Shown one piece after another: positions 35,680-45,395 of a stretch of 64,000 nt of DNA. The notes beneath the pieces are model-generated. The model was not told the DNA's origin and did no database searches. It saw only the letters and a list, made by a program, of their open reading frames with translations. This stretch comes from Microthrixaceae bacterium (GTDB taxonomy: Bacteria; Actinomycetota; Acidimicrobiia; Acidimicrobiales; Acidimicrobilacustridaceae): the NCBI GenBank assembly GCA_947446975.1, contig CANFHM010000004.1, positions 1 to 64,000 on the forward strand, written 5' to 3'. Numbering within the stretch: position 1 is the stretch's first letter; each line of letters begins with the position of its first letter. A program made the position numbers and the translations under genes.

Positions 35680-38037
35680 GTGATCGCTGACTCCCTCGCC
35701 GGCCGACGCCTGTTCATCACCGGCACCACCGGCTTCCTCGGCACCAACCTCCTCGAACGTCTGCTGCGCAGCGTCCCGGACTGCGAGCTCGTGCTGCTCG
35801 TGCGCGCCGGCCGCCGCTCCACCGTCGAGCAGCGACTGGCCCGCGAGATCCTCAAGAACGACGCCTTCGACCGACTGCGTGCCGAGCTCGGCAAGGAGGG
35901 CTTCGCCGAGATGGCCGCCCGCCGCATCACCGCGGTGGCCGGCGATGTGGGCCGCGACGGCCTGGGCCTCGATGCCGCCGGCCGTGAGCTGTTCGCCTCC
36001 TGCGACACCATCATCCATTCGGCGGCCACCGTGAGCTTCGACTCACCACTCGACTCCGCGGTCGAGGTCAACCTCATGGGCCCCACCCGCATCGCCCAGC
36101 TGTGCACCGAGCTCCGCGTCACGCCGCATCTCGTCGCCGTGTCCACCTGTTACGTGGCCGGCAACCGTCGCGGCACCGCCCCCGAGATCATGGTCGACGA
36201 GAGCCCGTTCTTCGTCGACGTCGACTGGCGGGGCGAGGTCGAGGGCGCCCGTCGGGCCCGTCGAGACGCCGATGCCGAGAGCCGCACCCCCGAGAAGCTC
36301 GAAGCGTTCCGGGACGATGCCCGCCGCGAGCTCGGCGCCGCCGGCACCCCGCTGCTGGCCGAGAAGACCGAGAGCCTGCGCATCAAGTGGGTCTCCGATC
36401 GCATGGTCGAGACCGGCCGGGCCCGCGCCGCATCACTGGGCTGGCCCGATGCCTACGCCTACTCCAAGGCGCTCGGCGAACGGGCGCTGCTCGAGAACCG
36501 CGGCGATGTGCCCGTCAGCATCGTGCGTCCCTCCATCATCGAATCCGCGCTCGCCGAACCGGTGCCGGGCTGGATCCGAGGCTTCCGCATGGCCGAGCCC
36601 ATCATCATCAGCTACGCCCGCGGCCTGCTCAAACAGTTCCCCGGCGTGCCCGAGGGCATCGTCGACGTCATCCCCGTCGATCTCGTGTCGGCCGCCATCA
36701 TCGCCGTGGCCGCCAAGGGCCCCGAGCCCGAGCCCGAGGTCGTGCAGGTGGCATCGGGGTCGCGCAACCCCCTCCACTACCGCCGTCTCGTCGATCTGGT
36801 GAGCGACTGGTTCGGCGAGCACCCGCTGTACGACACCAAGGGTCAGCCGATCATGGTGCCGAAGTGGTCGTTCGGTGGCCGGGGTGATGTCAAGGATCAG
36901 CTGCGCCGGGCCACGAAGTCGCTGAGCCGGGCGGAGTCCGTGCTGGGCGCACTCCCCCTGCGGGGCAGGCAGGCCGAGTTCGGCACCTCCCTCGAGGAGA
37001 AGCGCGAGGAGGCCGAACGGGCACTCGGCTACGTCGAGATCTACGGGGCCTATGCCGAATGCGAGGCGATCTACGGACTCGACCGTCTCATCGCCCTGTG
37101 GGAGGCACAGACCCCCGACGATCAGCGGGACTTCTGCTTCGACCCCCGGGTCATCGAATGGGACTCCTTCGTCCGCGAGATCCATCTGCCCTCGGTGGTG
37201 AAGCAGGCCCGCGTGCGCACCACGCCGGGCGGCAAGGTCGGTCCCACCCGCGAACAGCGCCTCCGCACCCAGGTGCTCGCCCCCGAGCGGCAGTTCGCCG
37301 CCTTCGATCTCGAGAACACGCTCATCGCCTCCAACGTGGTCACGAGCTACGCGTTCCTCGCCACCCGTCGTCTCCCCCGCGCCGACCGCATCCGATTCGC
37401 CACCTCGCTCATCGCCGAGGGCCCCTCGCTGCTGTCGCTCGATCGCAGGGACCGCAGTGATTTCCTGCGCATGTTCTACCGACGCTACGACGGCGCTCCC
37501 GTCCAGCAGATCGACGAGGACGCCGCCGAGATGTTCAGTCGTCTCATCATCGCCAAGTCGTTCCCGGCGGCCATCCGTCGGGTGCGGGCCCATCGGGCGG
37601 CCGGCCATCGCACCGTGCTCATCACCGGCGCCCTCAGCTTCGTGGTCAAGCCGCTCGAGCCGCTGTTCGACGACATCATCGCCGCCGAGATGGCCGTGGA
37701 ACGCGGCGTGTACAACGGCGAGCTCCGCAGCGTGCCCCCCACCGGTGAGAGCCGGGCCCAGGCCCTGTTCGACTACGCCGATGCGCATGGTCTCGACGTG
37801 CGCGAGGGCGTGGCCTATGCGGACTCCACCTCGGATCTCCCGATGCTCGAGGCCGTCGGGTTCCCGGTCGCCGTCAATCCCGAGACCCGCCTCGCCACAC
37901 TGGCCCGCAAGCGCGGCTGGCTCGTCGAGCAGTGGGCCAAGGCGCCCGGCGCGCCGCGCACGCTCATCCCGATCGGCCCGCGCCGCGGTCGCACCGGTGG
38001 CCTCGCCAACCCGCTCGTGCCCGGAGGTCGGGCATGA
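35680..38037 (+). CDS. fatty-acyl-reductase-like SDR fused to HAD-IB domain
   Basis: A 785-residue two-domain protein. Residues 1-450 are an extended SDR of the fatty acyl-CoA reductase type, with GTTGFLGTNLLERLL near 15 and YAYSKALGE near 260 (catalytic Tyr/Lys). Residues 535-770 are a HAD-IB phosphatase-like domain with GVAYADSTSDLPMLEA as motif IV. The HAD nucleophile motif reads D543-L-E545 instead of DxD, so the general acid is Glu. GTG start behind the TetR operator. It heads a five-gene operon and probably reduces acyl-CoA or acyl-ACP; the HAD activity is uncertain. Confidence 0.85.
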   Translation: MIADSLAGRRLFITGTTGFLGTNLLERLLRSVPDCELVLLVRAGRRSTVEQRLAREILKNDAFDRLRAELGKEGFAEMAARRITAVAGDVGRDGLGLDAAGRELFASCDTIIHSAATVSFDSPLDSAVEVNLMGPTRIAQLCTELRVTPHLVAVSTCYVAGNRRGTAPEIMVDESPFFVDVDWRGEVEGARRARRDADAESRTPEKLEAFRDDARRELGAAGTPLLAEKTESLRIKWVSDRMVETGRARAASLGWPDAYAYSKALGERALLENRGDVPVSIVRPSIIESALAEPVPGWIRGFRMAEPIIISYARGLLKQFPGVPEGIVDVIPVDLVSAAIIAVAAKGPEPEPEVVQVASGSRNPLHYRRLVDLVSDWFGEHPLYDTKGQPIMVPKWSFGGRGDVKDQLRRATKSLSRAESVLGALPLRGRQAEFGTSLEEKREEAERALGYVEIYGAYAECEAIYGLDRLIALWEAQTPDDQRDFCFDPRVIEWDSFVREIHLPSVVKQARVRTTPGGKVGPTREQRLRTQVLAPERQFAAFDLENTLIASNVVTSYAFLATRRLPRADRIRFATSLIAEGPSLLSLDRRDRSDFLRMFYRRYDGAPVQQIDEDAAEMFSRLIIAKSFPAAIRRVRAHRAAGHRTVLITGALSFVVKPLEPLFDDIIAAEMAVERGVYNGELRSVPPTGESRAQALFDYADAHGLDVREGVAYADSTSDLPMLEAVGFPVAVNPETRLATLARKRGWLVEQWAKAPGAPRTLIPIGPRRGRTGGLANPLVPGGRA

Positions 38038-39251
38038 GGGCGCTCCGGTTCGAACGCAACGTCCCGCGCTTCGCGGCGGCCAACCTCGCCAGTCGTCTCG
38101 CCCCGGGCGGCGGGGCCAAGATCGGCCCGCTCCGTCTTCGCGACATCGATGCTCCCCATCTCCCCGGCGAGGGCTGGGTCGAGGTGCTCCCCCGCCTCGC
38201 TGGCATCTGTGGTTCCGATCTCGCCACCATCGAGGCCCGCAGCTCGCGCTATTTCGAGCCGATCGTGTCGTTCCCGTTCGTGCCGGGCCATGAGGTCGTG
38301 GCCGATCTGCGCGAGTCCGCGGGCGACATCCCCGCCGGTCGGGTCGTCATCGAGCCGGTGCTCGGATGCGTCACCCGTGGCATCGATCCGGTGTGCCCGG
38401 CCTGTGCCCGTGGCGATCTCGGCAACTGCGAACGCATCGCCTTCGGCGCCATCGAACCCGGTCTGCAGAGCGGATTCTGCTGCGACACCGGTGGCGGCTG
38501 GTCCACCCGGATGGTCGCCCATGTCAGCCAGCTGCACGCCGTGCCCGAGAGCTGGACCGATGAGGCGGCCGTGATGGTCGAGCCCACTGCATGCGCAGTG
38601 CATGGTGCACTCGCCGCCGATGTGGCAGAGGGCGATCTCGTCGTGGTCCTCGGTTCCGGTGCGCTCGGTCTGCTCACCATCGCCGCGCTGCGTCGCTTCG
38701 GCCGCCCCTGCACGATCATGGCGGTGGCCAAACACCCCACCCAGCAGCGGCTCGCCCTGGCGCTCGGCGCTGATGCGGTGGTGCTGCCCCATGAGCTCAC
38801 CCGTGCCGTGCGCCGCGCCAGCGGCTCACTCGCCCTCGGCGACGGCGACATCATCCGCCTCACGGGTGGTGCCGACCATGTCATCGACTGCGTCGGCAGC
38901 GAAGCGAGCCTCACCGAGGCCCTCGGGGTGGTGCGCCCCCGTGGTCGCATCACCATGGTCGGCATGCCCGGGCAGGTGTCGGTCGATCTCACCGGACTGT
39001 GGCAGCGCGAGATCCTCCTCGCCGGCGCCTACGCCTACGGCACCGAGACCCTCCCCTCCGGCGAGCGCCGTCGCACCTTCGACCTGGCGATCGAACTCGT
39101 GGCCGCCGCCGACCTCGGCCGTCTCGTGAGCGCCACCTATCCCCTGTCGCAGTACGAGACCGCCATCACCCATGCCGCCACCGCCGGCGCCCGCGGCGCT
39201 GTTCGCATCGCCTTCGATCTCCGCAACGAAAAGGAACGTGACCGTGCCTAG
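38034..39251 (+). CDS. zinc-dependent medium-chain alcohol dehydrogenase
   Basis: A 405-residue MDR dehydrogenase. Catalytic zinc ligands lie in ICGSDLATIE and PGHEVV; four cysteines in GCVTRGIDPVCPACARG and GNC match the structural zinc lobe. The NAD(P) fold has VVVLGSGALGLLTIAALRRF near residue 203. Four-base overlap with the acyl-reductase gene and seven-base overlap with the LarA-like gene. The likely role is redox of a long-chain alcohol or aldehyde in the same pathway. Confidence 0.87.
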   Translation: MRALRFERNVPRFAAANLASRLAPGGGAKIGPLRLRDIDAPHLPGEGWVEVLPRLAGICGSDLATIEARSSRYFEPIVSFPFVPGHEVVADLRESAGDIPAGRVVIEPVLGCVTRGIDPVCPACARGDLGNCERIAFGAIEPGLQSGFCCDTGGGWSTRMVAHVSQLHAVPESWTDEAAVMVEPTACAVHGALAADVAEGDLVVVLGSGALGLLTIAALRRFGRPCTIMAVAKHPTQQRLALALGADAVVLPHELTRAVRRASGSLALGDGDIIRLTGGADHVIDCVGSEASLTEALGVVRPRGRITMVGMPGQVSVDLTGLWQREILLAGAYAYGTETLPSGERRRTFDLAIELVAAADLGRLVSATYPLSQYETAITHAATAGARGAVRIAFDLRNEKERDRA

Positions 39252-40839
39252 ACCAGGGTTCGTACTCGACGTCGATCGCTCGACCCCCCCGATCCTCTTC
39301 CATCATGGCGAGGGCTTCCGTCTCGAGCGGCTGCCCGCCGGCCGCAGCCGCGTCATCTACCCGGCCGAGCCCATCGAGCCGCTCAAGAACCCCGACGCCG
39401 CCATCCGCCATGCGCTGGTGAACCCCATCGGCGACAGCGAGCCGCTCACGGCGCTGCTGAAGCCGGGCATGAAGCTCACCATCGCGTTCGACGACATCTC
39501 GTTGCCGCTGCCCCCGATGAAGCGCCCCGACATCCGTCAGCGCGTCATCGAAGCCGTGCTCGAACTCGCTGCGGCCGCCGGCGTCGATGACGTCATGCTC
39601 ATCGCCGCACTCGCACTGCATCGGCGCATGACCGAGGCCGAGCTGCGTCATGCCGTGGGCGATCGCGTCTACGACTCCTTCGCCCCCCATGGGCTGCTGC
39701 TCAACCACGACGCCGAGGATCCCGACAACCTCCTCTTCATCGGCACCACCGAGAAGGGCGAGGAGGTCGAGATCAACAAGCGGGCCGCCGAGAGCGACCT
39801 CATCGTGTACGTCAACATCAACCTCGTCTCCATGGACGGCGGCTGGAAGTCCACCGCCACCGGCCTCGCCAGCTACCGCTCGCTGCGCCATCACCACAAC
39901 GTGCGCACCATGCGTCATTCGAAGTCGTTCATGGACCGCCACGCGTCGGAACTGCACTCGGCCAACTGGCGCATGGGCGAGGTGCTCAAGAACGCCGGGG
40001 TCAAGGTCTTCCAGATCGAGACCACCATGAACAACAACGTGTTCGGCACCGAGGGCCCCATGAGCGTGCTGCAGAAGCGCGAATGGGAATGGAGCCTCAC
40101 CGATCGCATCTCGATGGCCGGCATGAAGACCGCTCTCGACCTCATGCCCCAGCGCACCCGACGTCAGATCTTCCAGAACTGGCAGGCACCGCACGCCATG
40201 ACCTCCGTGCAGGCCGGCGAGGTCGAGGCGGTGCATGAACTCACCACCGCCAACGTCTACAAGCAGCACCTCGTGGACGTCGAGGGTCAGACCGACATCA
40301 TGACGATGGGCCTGCCGTACATCAGTCCCTACAACGTCAACTCGATCCTCAACCCGATCCTCGTGGCCTGTCTCGGACTCGGGTACTTCTTCAACCTGTA
40401 CCGCGGGAAGCCACCTGTGCGTGAGGGCGGTGTGCTCATCATGAGCCATCCCACCCCATGGGAGTTCCACCCGGTGCACCATCCCAGCTACATCGACTTC
40501 TTCGAACAGGTGCTGTCGCAGACCACCGACCCGATCCGCATCGAAGCCGAGTTCGAGAAGTCCTTCGCCGAGGACGAGTGGTACCGCCATCTCTATCGCA
40601 CCAGCCACGCCTATCACGGCGTGCACCCGTTCTACATGTGGTATTGGTGCTCGCACGCCCTGCAGCATCTCGGTCAGGTGATCATCGTGGGTGGCGATGT
40701 CCGTGCGGTCCGTCGACTCGGGTTCAAACCGGCCAGCACCCTGCAGGACGCCCTCGAGATGGCCAGCGATGTCGTGGGTCGCGACGCCACCATCACCCAC
40801 ATCCACAATCCGCCCATCCTCATGGCCGACGTGCACTGA
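39244..40839 (+). CDS. LarA-like (lactate racemase / DUF2088) protein
   Basis: A 531-residue protein whose N-terminal half matches LarA: AFDDISLPLPPMKRPDI, LALHRRMTE, and MDGGWKSTATG. His126, Lys202 and His218 keep LarA spacing exactly (H108, K184, H200; 76 and 16 apart); in LarA K184 holds the nickel-pincer nucleotide and H200 coordinates nickel. The second catalytic histidine (H174, ten residues before the lysine) is replaced by Ile192. It is therefore likely to use the nickel pincer but not to be a racemase. The C-terminal part is unrecognised. GTG 39244 is eight bases from AAAAGGA. Confidence 0.82.
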   Translation: MPRPGFVLDVDRSTPPILFHHGEGFRLERLPAGRSRVIYPAEPIEPLKNPDAAIRHALVNPIGDSEPLTALLKPGMKLTIAFDDISLPLPPMKRPDIRQRVIEAVLELAAAAGVDDVMLIAALALHRRMTEAELRHAVGDRVYDSFAPHGLLLNHDAEDPDNLLFIGTTEKGEEVEINKRAAESDLIVYVNINLVSMDGGWKSTATGLASYRSLRHHHNVRTMRHSKSFMDRHASELHSANWRMGEVLKNAGVKVFQIETTMNNNVFGTEGPMSVLQKREWEWSLTDRISMAGMKTALDLMPQRTRRQIFQNWQAPHAMTSVQAGEVEAVHELTTANVYKQHLVDVEGQTDIMTMGLPYISPYNVNSILNPILVACLGLGYFFNLYRGKPPVREGGVLIMSHPTPWEFHPVHHPSYIDFFEQVLSQTTDPIRIEAEFEKSFAEDEWYRHLYRTSHAYHGVHPFYMWYWCSHALQHLGQVIIVGGDVRAVRRLGFKPASTLQDALEMASDVVGRDATITHIHNPPILMADVH

Positions 40840-40850
40840 GCGACGTGACC

Positions 40851-41837
40851 ATGGCCCGCATGCCCATCAACCGGTCGCAGACCACCTCGGTCATGAAGCG
40901 ACTCCCCATCAACCGGATGGTCGCCAACACCGTCGGCCGTTCCAGCGCGTCGGTCGGTCGGATCGCCCGTTCGGTCCTCTCCGAACCCACCGTGCCGGCG
41001 GGTGTGCAGATCGAGCCGCGGCCCAGCGCCGTCGGCGCCAACTACGACACCGAATGGGCCCGCACCTATCCCGCCCGGTTCGCCCGTCTGCTGGTCCGGA
41101 CGCTCGTGATGAAGCCCATCGTCGACGCACTGGCCAGCCCGAGGATCATCGGAGCGGAGCGACTCGCCGATGTCGACGGCCCGGTCATCTTCGCCGCCAA
41201 CCATCGCAGCCACGCCGATACGCCGCTCATGATGACCGCCGTGCCCGAACCCTGGCGCGACCGACTCTTCATCGGCGCCGCCGCTGATTACTGGTTCACC
41301 AACCGCCTCACCTCGCCGTTCTCCGCCCTCGTCATCGGTGCCATCCCGGTGGAGCGTCGGAAGGTGTCACGCACCGCCATCGACACCTCGCTCGAACTTC
41401 TCGGCGAGGGCTGGTCGATGCTGATCTTCCCGGAGGGTGCCCGCTCCCCCGACGGTTGGGCGCAGGAGTTCACCGCCGGCGCGGCGTTCCTGGCCATCCG
41501 ATCCGGTGTGCCCATCGTCCCGGTGTTCCTGATCGGCACCGATGCGGTCTGGCCGAAGGGTTCGAAGCTCCCCCGGCGGGCGGAGGCCACTGTCGTGTTC
41601 GGCTCACCGATCACGGCCCTGCCCACCGACGACAACCGGTCGTTCGCGGCACGGATCGAGCTCGCCGTCGCCATGGTCGCCGACGAGCACAGCACCGACT
41701 GGTGGCAGGCCCGACAGCGCGCCGCCGCCGGCACGACACCATCACTGCAGGGTCCGCCGGCCGCATCCTGGCGACGTGCATGGGCCCGCACCGAGCCACG
41801 ACGCAGTGGCGGGCGTCGCTCATGGCCATCGGTCTGA
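40851..41837 (+). CDS. lysophospholipid acyltransferase (PlsC-like)
   Basis: A 328-residue acyltransferase. The catalytic HX4D motif is NHRSHAD (His118, Asp123), followed by FPEGARSP near residue 195 and VPIVPVFLIG near 220. It transfers acyl chains to lysophosphatidate or a related acceptor at the membrane. A basic N-terminal 90 residues (MPINRSQTTSVMKRLPINR) precedes the fold, and a basic tail follows it. Eleven bases after the LarA-like stop, so part of the same operon. Confidence 0.88.
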   Translation: MARMPINRSQTTSVMKRLPINRMVANTVGRSSASVGRIARSVLSEPTVPAGVQIEPRPSAVGANYDTEWARTYPARFARLLVRTLVMKPIVDALASPRIIGAERLADVDGPVIFAANHRSHADTPLMMTAVPEPWRDRLFIGAAADYWFTNRLTSPFSALVIGAIPVERRKVSRTAIDTSLELLGEGWSMLIFPEGARSPDGWAQEFTAGAAFLAIRSGVPIVPVFLIGTDAVWPKGSKLPRRAEATVVFGSPITALPTDDNRSFAARIELAVAMVADEHSTDWWQARQRAAAGTTPSLQGPPAASWRRAWARTEPRRSGGRRSWPSV

Positions 41838-41859
41838 TCCACCCCGTCGGTCCCTCCTG

Positions 41860-42339
41860 ATGAGCGCCGCCGGCATCGGATACAGCGCCGCAGCGGTCCT
41901 GGCCGCGCTCTTCGCCACGGCGTCGATCGCCAAGCTGCGTGATCTCCCCGCCACGCTGCAGCAGTTCACGGCGCTCGGGCTGCCCCGTCCGGGGGTGTTC
42001 ACCCGTCTCGTGCCGCTCGCCGAACTCGCGCTCGTCGTCCTGCTGCTCATCGTTCCCGCCGTCGGTGCGATCTTCGCTCTGGTCACACTCGCTTTCTTCA
42101 CCACGTTCCTCGTCGGTCGGATCCGGGCGGGGGTCACCGCTCCCTGCGCCTGCTTCGGTGCGACGGTGAGCACACCGCTGTCGCGGGTCGACATCGTCCG
42201 CAACCTGCTGCTCGCCGGTCTCGCCGGCCTCGCCCTCATGGCCAGCCGACCGATCGCTCCGGGTGCAGCCGATCTCCTCGCCATGGCGGTGCTGCTGCTG
42301 GTCGGCACCGGACTGCTCGCACTGCTGCGCCGCCGATAG
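41860..42339 (+). CDS. MauE/DoxX-like membrane protein
   Basis: A 159-residue protein with four hydrophobic helices. The loop APCACFGATVSTPLS carries a CxCFG motif found in MauE/DoxX-like proteins associated with quinone or disulphide chemistry. The function here is unknown. Twenty-two bases after the acyltransferase, same strand, possibly the last gene of the operon. Confidence 0.75.
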   Translation: MSAAGIGYSAAAVLAALFATASIAKLRDLPATLQQFTALGLPRPGVFTRLVPLAELALVVLLLIVPAVGAIFALVTLAFFTTFLVGRIRAGVTAPCACFGATVSTPLSRVDIVRNLLLAGLAGLALMASRPIAPGAADLLAMAVLLLVGTGLLALLRRR

Positions 42340-42351
42340 CCTCTCGGCACC

Positions 42352-42912
42352 ATGACCGATCCGTGGGGCAACCCCCTCCCCCAGCCGAACGAACCGCCGG
42401 CAGCCGCACCGACTCCGCCGGCGCCTCCGGCAGCTCGGTCGTCCGCTCCGGCACCGCCCCCTCCGCCGCCGAGCCCGGTCCCTGCCCCGCCCGACCCGGC
42501 ATGGCCCGGTGCAACAACAGCCCCGCCACCTCCCCTCGCGGCGCAGAACGCCGCATGGCCGGCGTCGCCCCCTCCGCAGATCCAGCTGCCACGGAACTCC
42601 GGCGCGGCGGTGGCGTCGCTCGTGCTCGGCATCACCTCGCTGACCTGCTCGGGCTATCTCGGATTCATCCTCGCCCCGCTCGCCGTGATCTTCGGGGTGC
42701 GGGCCCGCCGCACCATCGCCGCCTCCAACGGCTGGCGCCGCGGCGACGGCATGGCCGTGGCCGGCATCGTGCTCGGCATCATCGGCATCGTGGTGTCGGT
42801 GGTGTATCTCGTGTTCATCCTGCGCAATCCGCACTTCCTGCAGGATCTCCTCGATCGGATGAGCACCACCACCACGGTCGACACCGGTCGGTCCGGTCTG
42901 AACAACGCCTGA
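42352..42912 (+). CDS. DUF4190-type membrane protein with Pro-rich N-terminus
   Basis: A 186-residue protein. Residues 1-75 are Pro/Ala-rich and soluble; residues 82-150 hold two helices (GAAVASLVLGITSLTCSGYL and GMAVAGIVLGIIGIVVSVVY), joined by the loop RARRTIAASNGWRRGDG. This is the DUF4190 arrangement, function unknown. TAGCCT nine bases upstream could be its -10. The stop codon lies inside the first unit of an 11-base repeat. Confidence 0.82.
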   Translation: MTDPWGNPLPQPNEPPAAAPTPPAPPAARSSAPAPPPPPPSPVPAPPDPAWPGATTAPPPPLAAQNAAWPASPPPQIQLPRNSGAAVASLVLGITSLTCSGYLGFILAPLAVIFGVRARRTIAASNGWRRGDGMAVAGIVLGIIGIVVSVVYLVFILRNPHFLQDLLDRMSTTTTVDTGRSGLNNA

Positions 42913-42933
42913 ACAACGCCTGAACAACGCCTG
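42901..42933. repeat. three tandem 11-bp units across a stop codon
   Basis: AACAACGCCTG occurs three times in a row. Each junction reads CTGA, so a TGA is present in all three frames (42910, 42921, 42932). The first ends the DUF4190 gene. Confidence 0.95.
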
Positions 42934-42989
42934 ATCGACCGACGGAACACACCCGATCGGCGTCTGATGGGGCTCGGAGGCCCGTTGTC

Positions 42990-42995
42990 TATGAT
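42990..42995 (+). promoter_or_regulatory. -10 element of aconitase gene
   Basis: TATGAT lies 51 bases before the ATG of acn. The -35 region is weak. The mRNA would have a leader of about 45 bases with GAGAAAGG seven bases before the start, unlike the leaderless genes nearby. Confidence 0.5.
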
Positions 42996-43046
42996 CGGAG
43001 CAGTCGCGCGGACGCATGGTCGCCGACCATTGAGAAAGGCTCCCCC

Positions 43047-45323
43047 ATGGCTGTTGCTGCCAACACTCCGATCGAACTGATCAACGCCGTCTACGGCCGC
43101 CTCGCCGAGCGCGTCTCGCTCGGCCGTGAGCGCCTCGGGCGTCCCCTCACCTTCGCCGAGAAGGTGCTCATCAACCACCTCCGCGACCCGCAGAACCAGG
43201 AACTCGAGCGCGGCCGCAGCTACGCCGATCTCGACCCCGATCGCGTCGCCATGCAGGACGCCACCGCCCAGATGGCGCTGCTGCAGTTCATGACCGCCGG
43301 TCTCCCCGAGGCCGCCGTGCCCTCCACCGTGCACTGCGACCACCTCATCCAGGCCAAGAGCGAGGGCCGGATCGATCTCGCCGTGGCCAACGATGTCAAC
43401 GCCGAGGTCTACGACTTCCTCGAATCGGTGTCGGCCAAGTACGGCATCGGGTTCTGGAAGCCGGGTTCGGGCATCATCCATCAGGTCGTGCTCGAGCAGT
43501 ACGCGTTCCCAGGCGGCATGATGATCGGCACCGACAGCCACACCCCCAACGCCGGTGGTCTCGGAATGATCGCCATCGGTGTCGGTGGCGCCGATGCCGT
43601 CGACGTCATGACCGGCTACCCGTTCAACGTGCGCTGGCCCAAGCTCATCGGCGTGAAGCTCACCGGCGAGCTCTCCGGCTGGTCGGCACCGAAGGACATC
43701 ATCCTCGAGGTGGCCCGCATCCTCACCGTGAAGGGCGGCACCGGCGCCATCGTCGAGTACTTCGGTCCCGGGGCTGAATCCATCTCGTGCACCGGCAAGG
43801 CCACCATCTGCAACATGGGGGCCGAGATCGGTGCGACCACCTCGCTGTTCCCGTACGACGCCGCCATGGGTCGCTACCTCGCCTCCACCGATCGCGCCGA
43901 TGTCGCCGCCGCCGCCGATACCCATGCTGCAGATCTCCGGGCCGACGACGAGGTCCTCGCCGATCCCGCCGCCTACTTCGATCAGCTCATCGAGATCGAT
44001 CTCTCGACGCTCAAGCCCCTCATCAACGGTCCCCACACCCCTGATCGCGCCCGCAGGGTGAGCGAGCTCGGCGCCGAGGCACAGGCCGAGGGCTGGCCGA
44101 TGGAGATCTCCTCGGCCCTCATCGGTTCCTGCACCAACTCCTCCTACGAGGACATCAGCCGCGCCGCCAGCATCGCCCGCTTCGCCGCCGACAACGGGCT
44201 CGTGGCGAAGACCCCGCTGCTGGTCACCCCCGGCTCCGAGCAGGTCCGCGCCACCATCGAACGCGATGGCCTCCTCGCCGACCTCGAGCGCATCGGCGCC
44301 ACGGTGCTGGCGAACGCCTGCGGGCCGTGCATCGGCCAGTGGTCTCGAAGTGATGTCGCCGAGGGCGACACCAACATCATCGTCACCAGCTACAACCGCA
44401 ACTTCCCGAAGCGCAACGACGGGCTCGCCTCCACCCTGGCGTTCGTCACCTCGCCCGAGACGGTCGTGGCCATGGCGCTGGCCGGTCGCGTCGACTTCGA
44501 TCCCACCGTCGACACCCTCACCAACGCCGCCGGCGACTCGGTGAGCATCCCGGTCCCGGTGGGCATGGAGCTCCCCGGCAAGGGGTTCACCCCCGGCGAG
44601 GCCAGCTTCATCGCCCCGCCGGCCGATTCCTCGAACGTCACGGTCAAGGTCTCACCGACCTCCGATCGTCTCCAGCTGCTCGAACCCTTCGACGCATGGG
44701 ACGGTCAGGACTTCATCGGTCTGCCCATCCTCATGAAGGCCAAGGGCAAGTGCACCACCGACCACATCTCGGCGGCCGGCCCGTGGCTCAAGTACCGCGG
44801 TCACCTCGAGAACATCTCGGGCAACATGTTCATCGGGGCCGTCAACGCCTTCAACGACGCCGTCGGCCAGGGCAAGGACCAGCTCGACGGCTCCACCCGT
44901 TCGTTCCCCGACATCGGCAAGCACTACCACGAGGCCGGTCAGCCGTGGGTGGCCATCGGCGATGAGAACTACGGCGAGGGATCGTCCCGCGAGCACGCCG
45001 CCATGGAGCCCCGCTTCCGTGGCGCCAAGGTCGTGTTCACCCGCAGCTTCGCCCGCATCCACGAGACCAATCTGAAGAAGCAGGGCGTGCTGCCCCTCAC
45101 GTTCGCCGACCCGGCCACCTACGACCTCATCGGCGAGGACGACCGCATCAACGTGCTCGGCCTGGCCGACCTCGCCCCTGATGTCCCGGTGGCCTGCCAG
45201 ATCGTCAAGCCCGACGGCACGACCATCGACTTCGAGGGTCTGCACACCATGAACGACGAGCAGATCGGCTGGTTCCGCGCCGGCGGTGCGCTCAACATCA
45301 TCCGGCAGCGTCAGGGCGTCTGA
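43047..45323 (+). CDS. acn: aconitate hydratase
   Basis: A 758-residue aconitase of the mitochondrial-like type. The [4Fe-4S] ligands are Cys362 (GSCTNSS), Cys425 and Cys428 (ACGPCIG); the small swivelling domain near 590-740 has [13 protein letters not shown] and [11 protein letters not shown]. It interconverts citrate and isocitrate. Ribosome binding site GAGAAAGG. Citrate synthase lies 4.2 kb downstream, so two consecutive TCA enzymes share the region. Confidence 0.95.
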   Translation: MAVAANTPIELINAVYGRLAERVSLGRERLGRPLTFAEKVLINHLRDPQNQELERGRSYADLDPDRVAMQDATAQMALLQFMTAGLPEAAVPSTVHCDHLIQAKSEGRIDLAVANDVNAEVYDFLESVSAKYGIGFWKPGSGIIHQVVLEQYAFPGGMMIGTDSHTPNAGGLGMIAIGVGGADAVDVMTGYPFNVRWPKLIGVKLTGELSGWSAPKDIILEVARILTVKGGTGAIVEYFGPGAESISCTGKATICNMGAEIGATTSLFPYDAAMGRYLASTDRADVAAAADTHAADLRADDEVLADPAAYFDQLIEIDLSTLKPLINGPHTPDRARRVSELGAEAQAEGWPMEISSALIGSCTNSSYEDISRAASIARFAADNGLVAKTPLLVTPGSEQVRATIERDGLLADLERIGATVLANACGPCIGQWSRSDVAEGDTNIIVTSYNRNFPKRNDGLASTLAFVTSPETVVAMALAGRVDFDPTVDTLTNAAGDSVSIPVPVGMELPGKGFTPGEASFIAPPADSSNVTVKVSPTSDRLQLLEPFDAWDGQDFIGLPILMKAKGKCTTDHISAAGPWLKYRGHLENISGNMFIGAVNAFNDAVGQGKDQLDGSTRSFPDIGKHYHEAGQPWVAIGDENYGEGSSREHAAMEPRFRGAKVVFTRSFARIHETNLKKQGVLPLTFADPATYDLIGEDDRINVLGLADLAPDVPVACQIVKPDGTTIDFEGLHTMNDEQIGWFRAGGALNIIRQRQGV

Positions 45324-45345
45324 CCCGCCCCACGGGGAACCACTA

Positions 45346-45395
45346 CCCTCTGTGCGATCCGTCACAGCATCTTGCCTGTGACATCACGCAGAGGG
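45346..45395 (+). promoter_or_regulatory. nested hairpin upstream of a His-rich membrane protein
   Basis: The outer stem CCCTCTG/CAGAGGG (45346-45352, 45389-45395), a short GAT/ATC helix and the inner stem GTCACAG/CTGTGAC (45361-45367, 45376-45382, loop CATCTTGC) give a three-part hairpin ending nine bases before the GTG at 45404. It has no T-run, so it is a poor terminator. It may be a leader structure or, as DNA, an operator. Confidence 0.65.

Noticed and set aside
45361-45382. A CRP-type binding site in GTCACAG-N8-CTGTGAC
   Set aside because: The half-sites are the wrong way round for TGTGA-N6-TCACA; a hairpin or another operator fits better.
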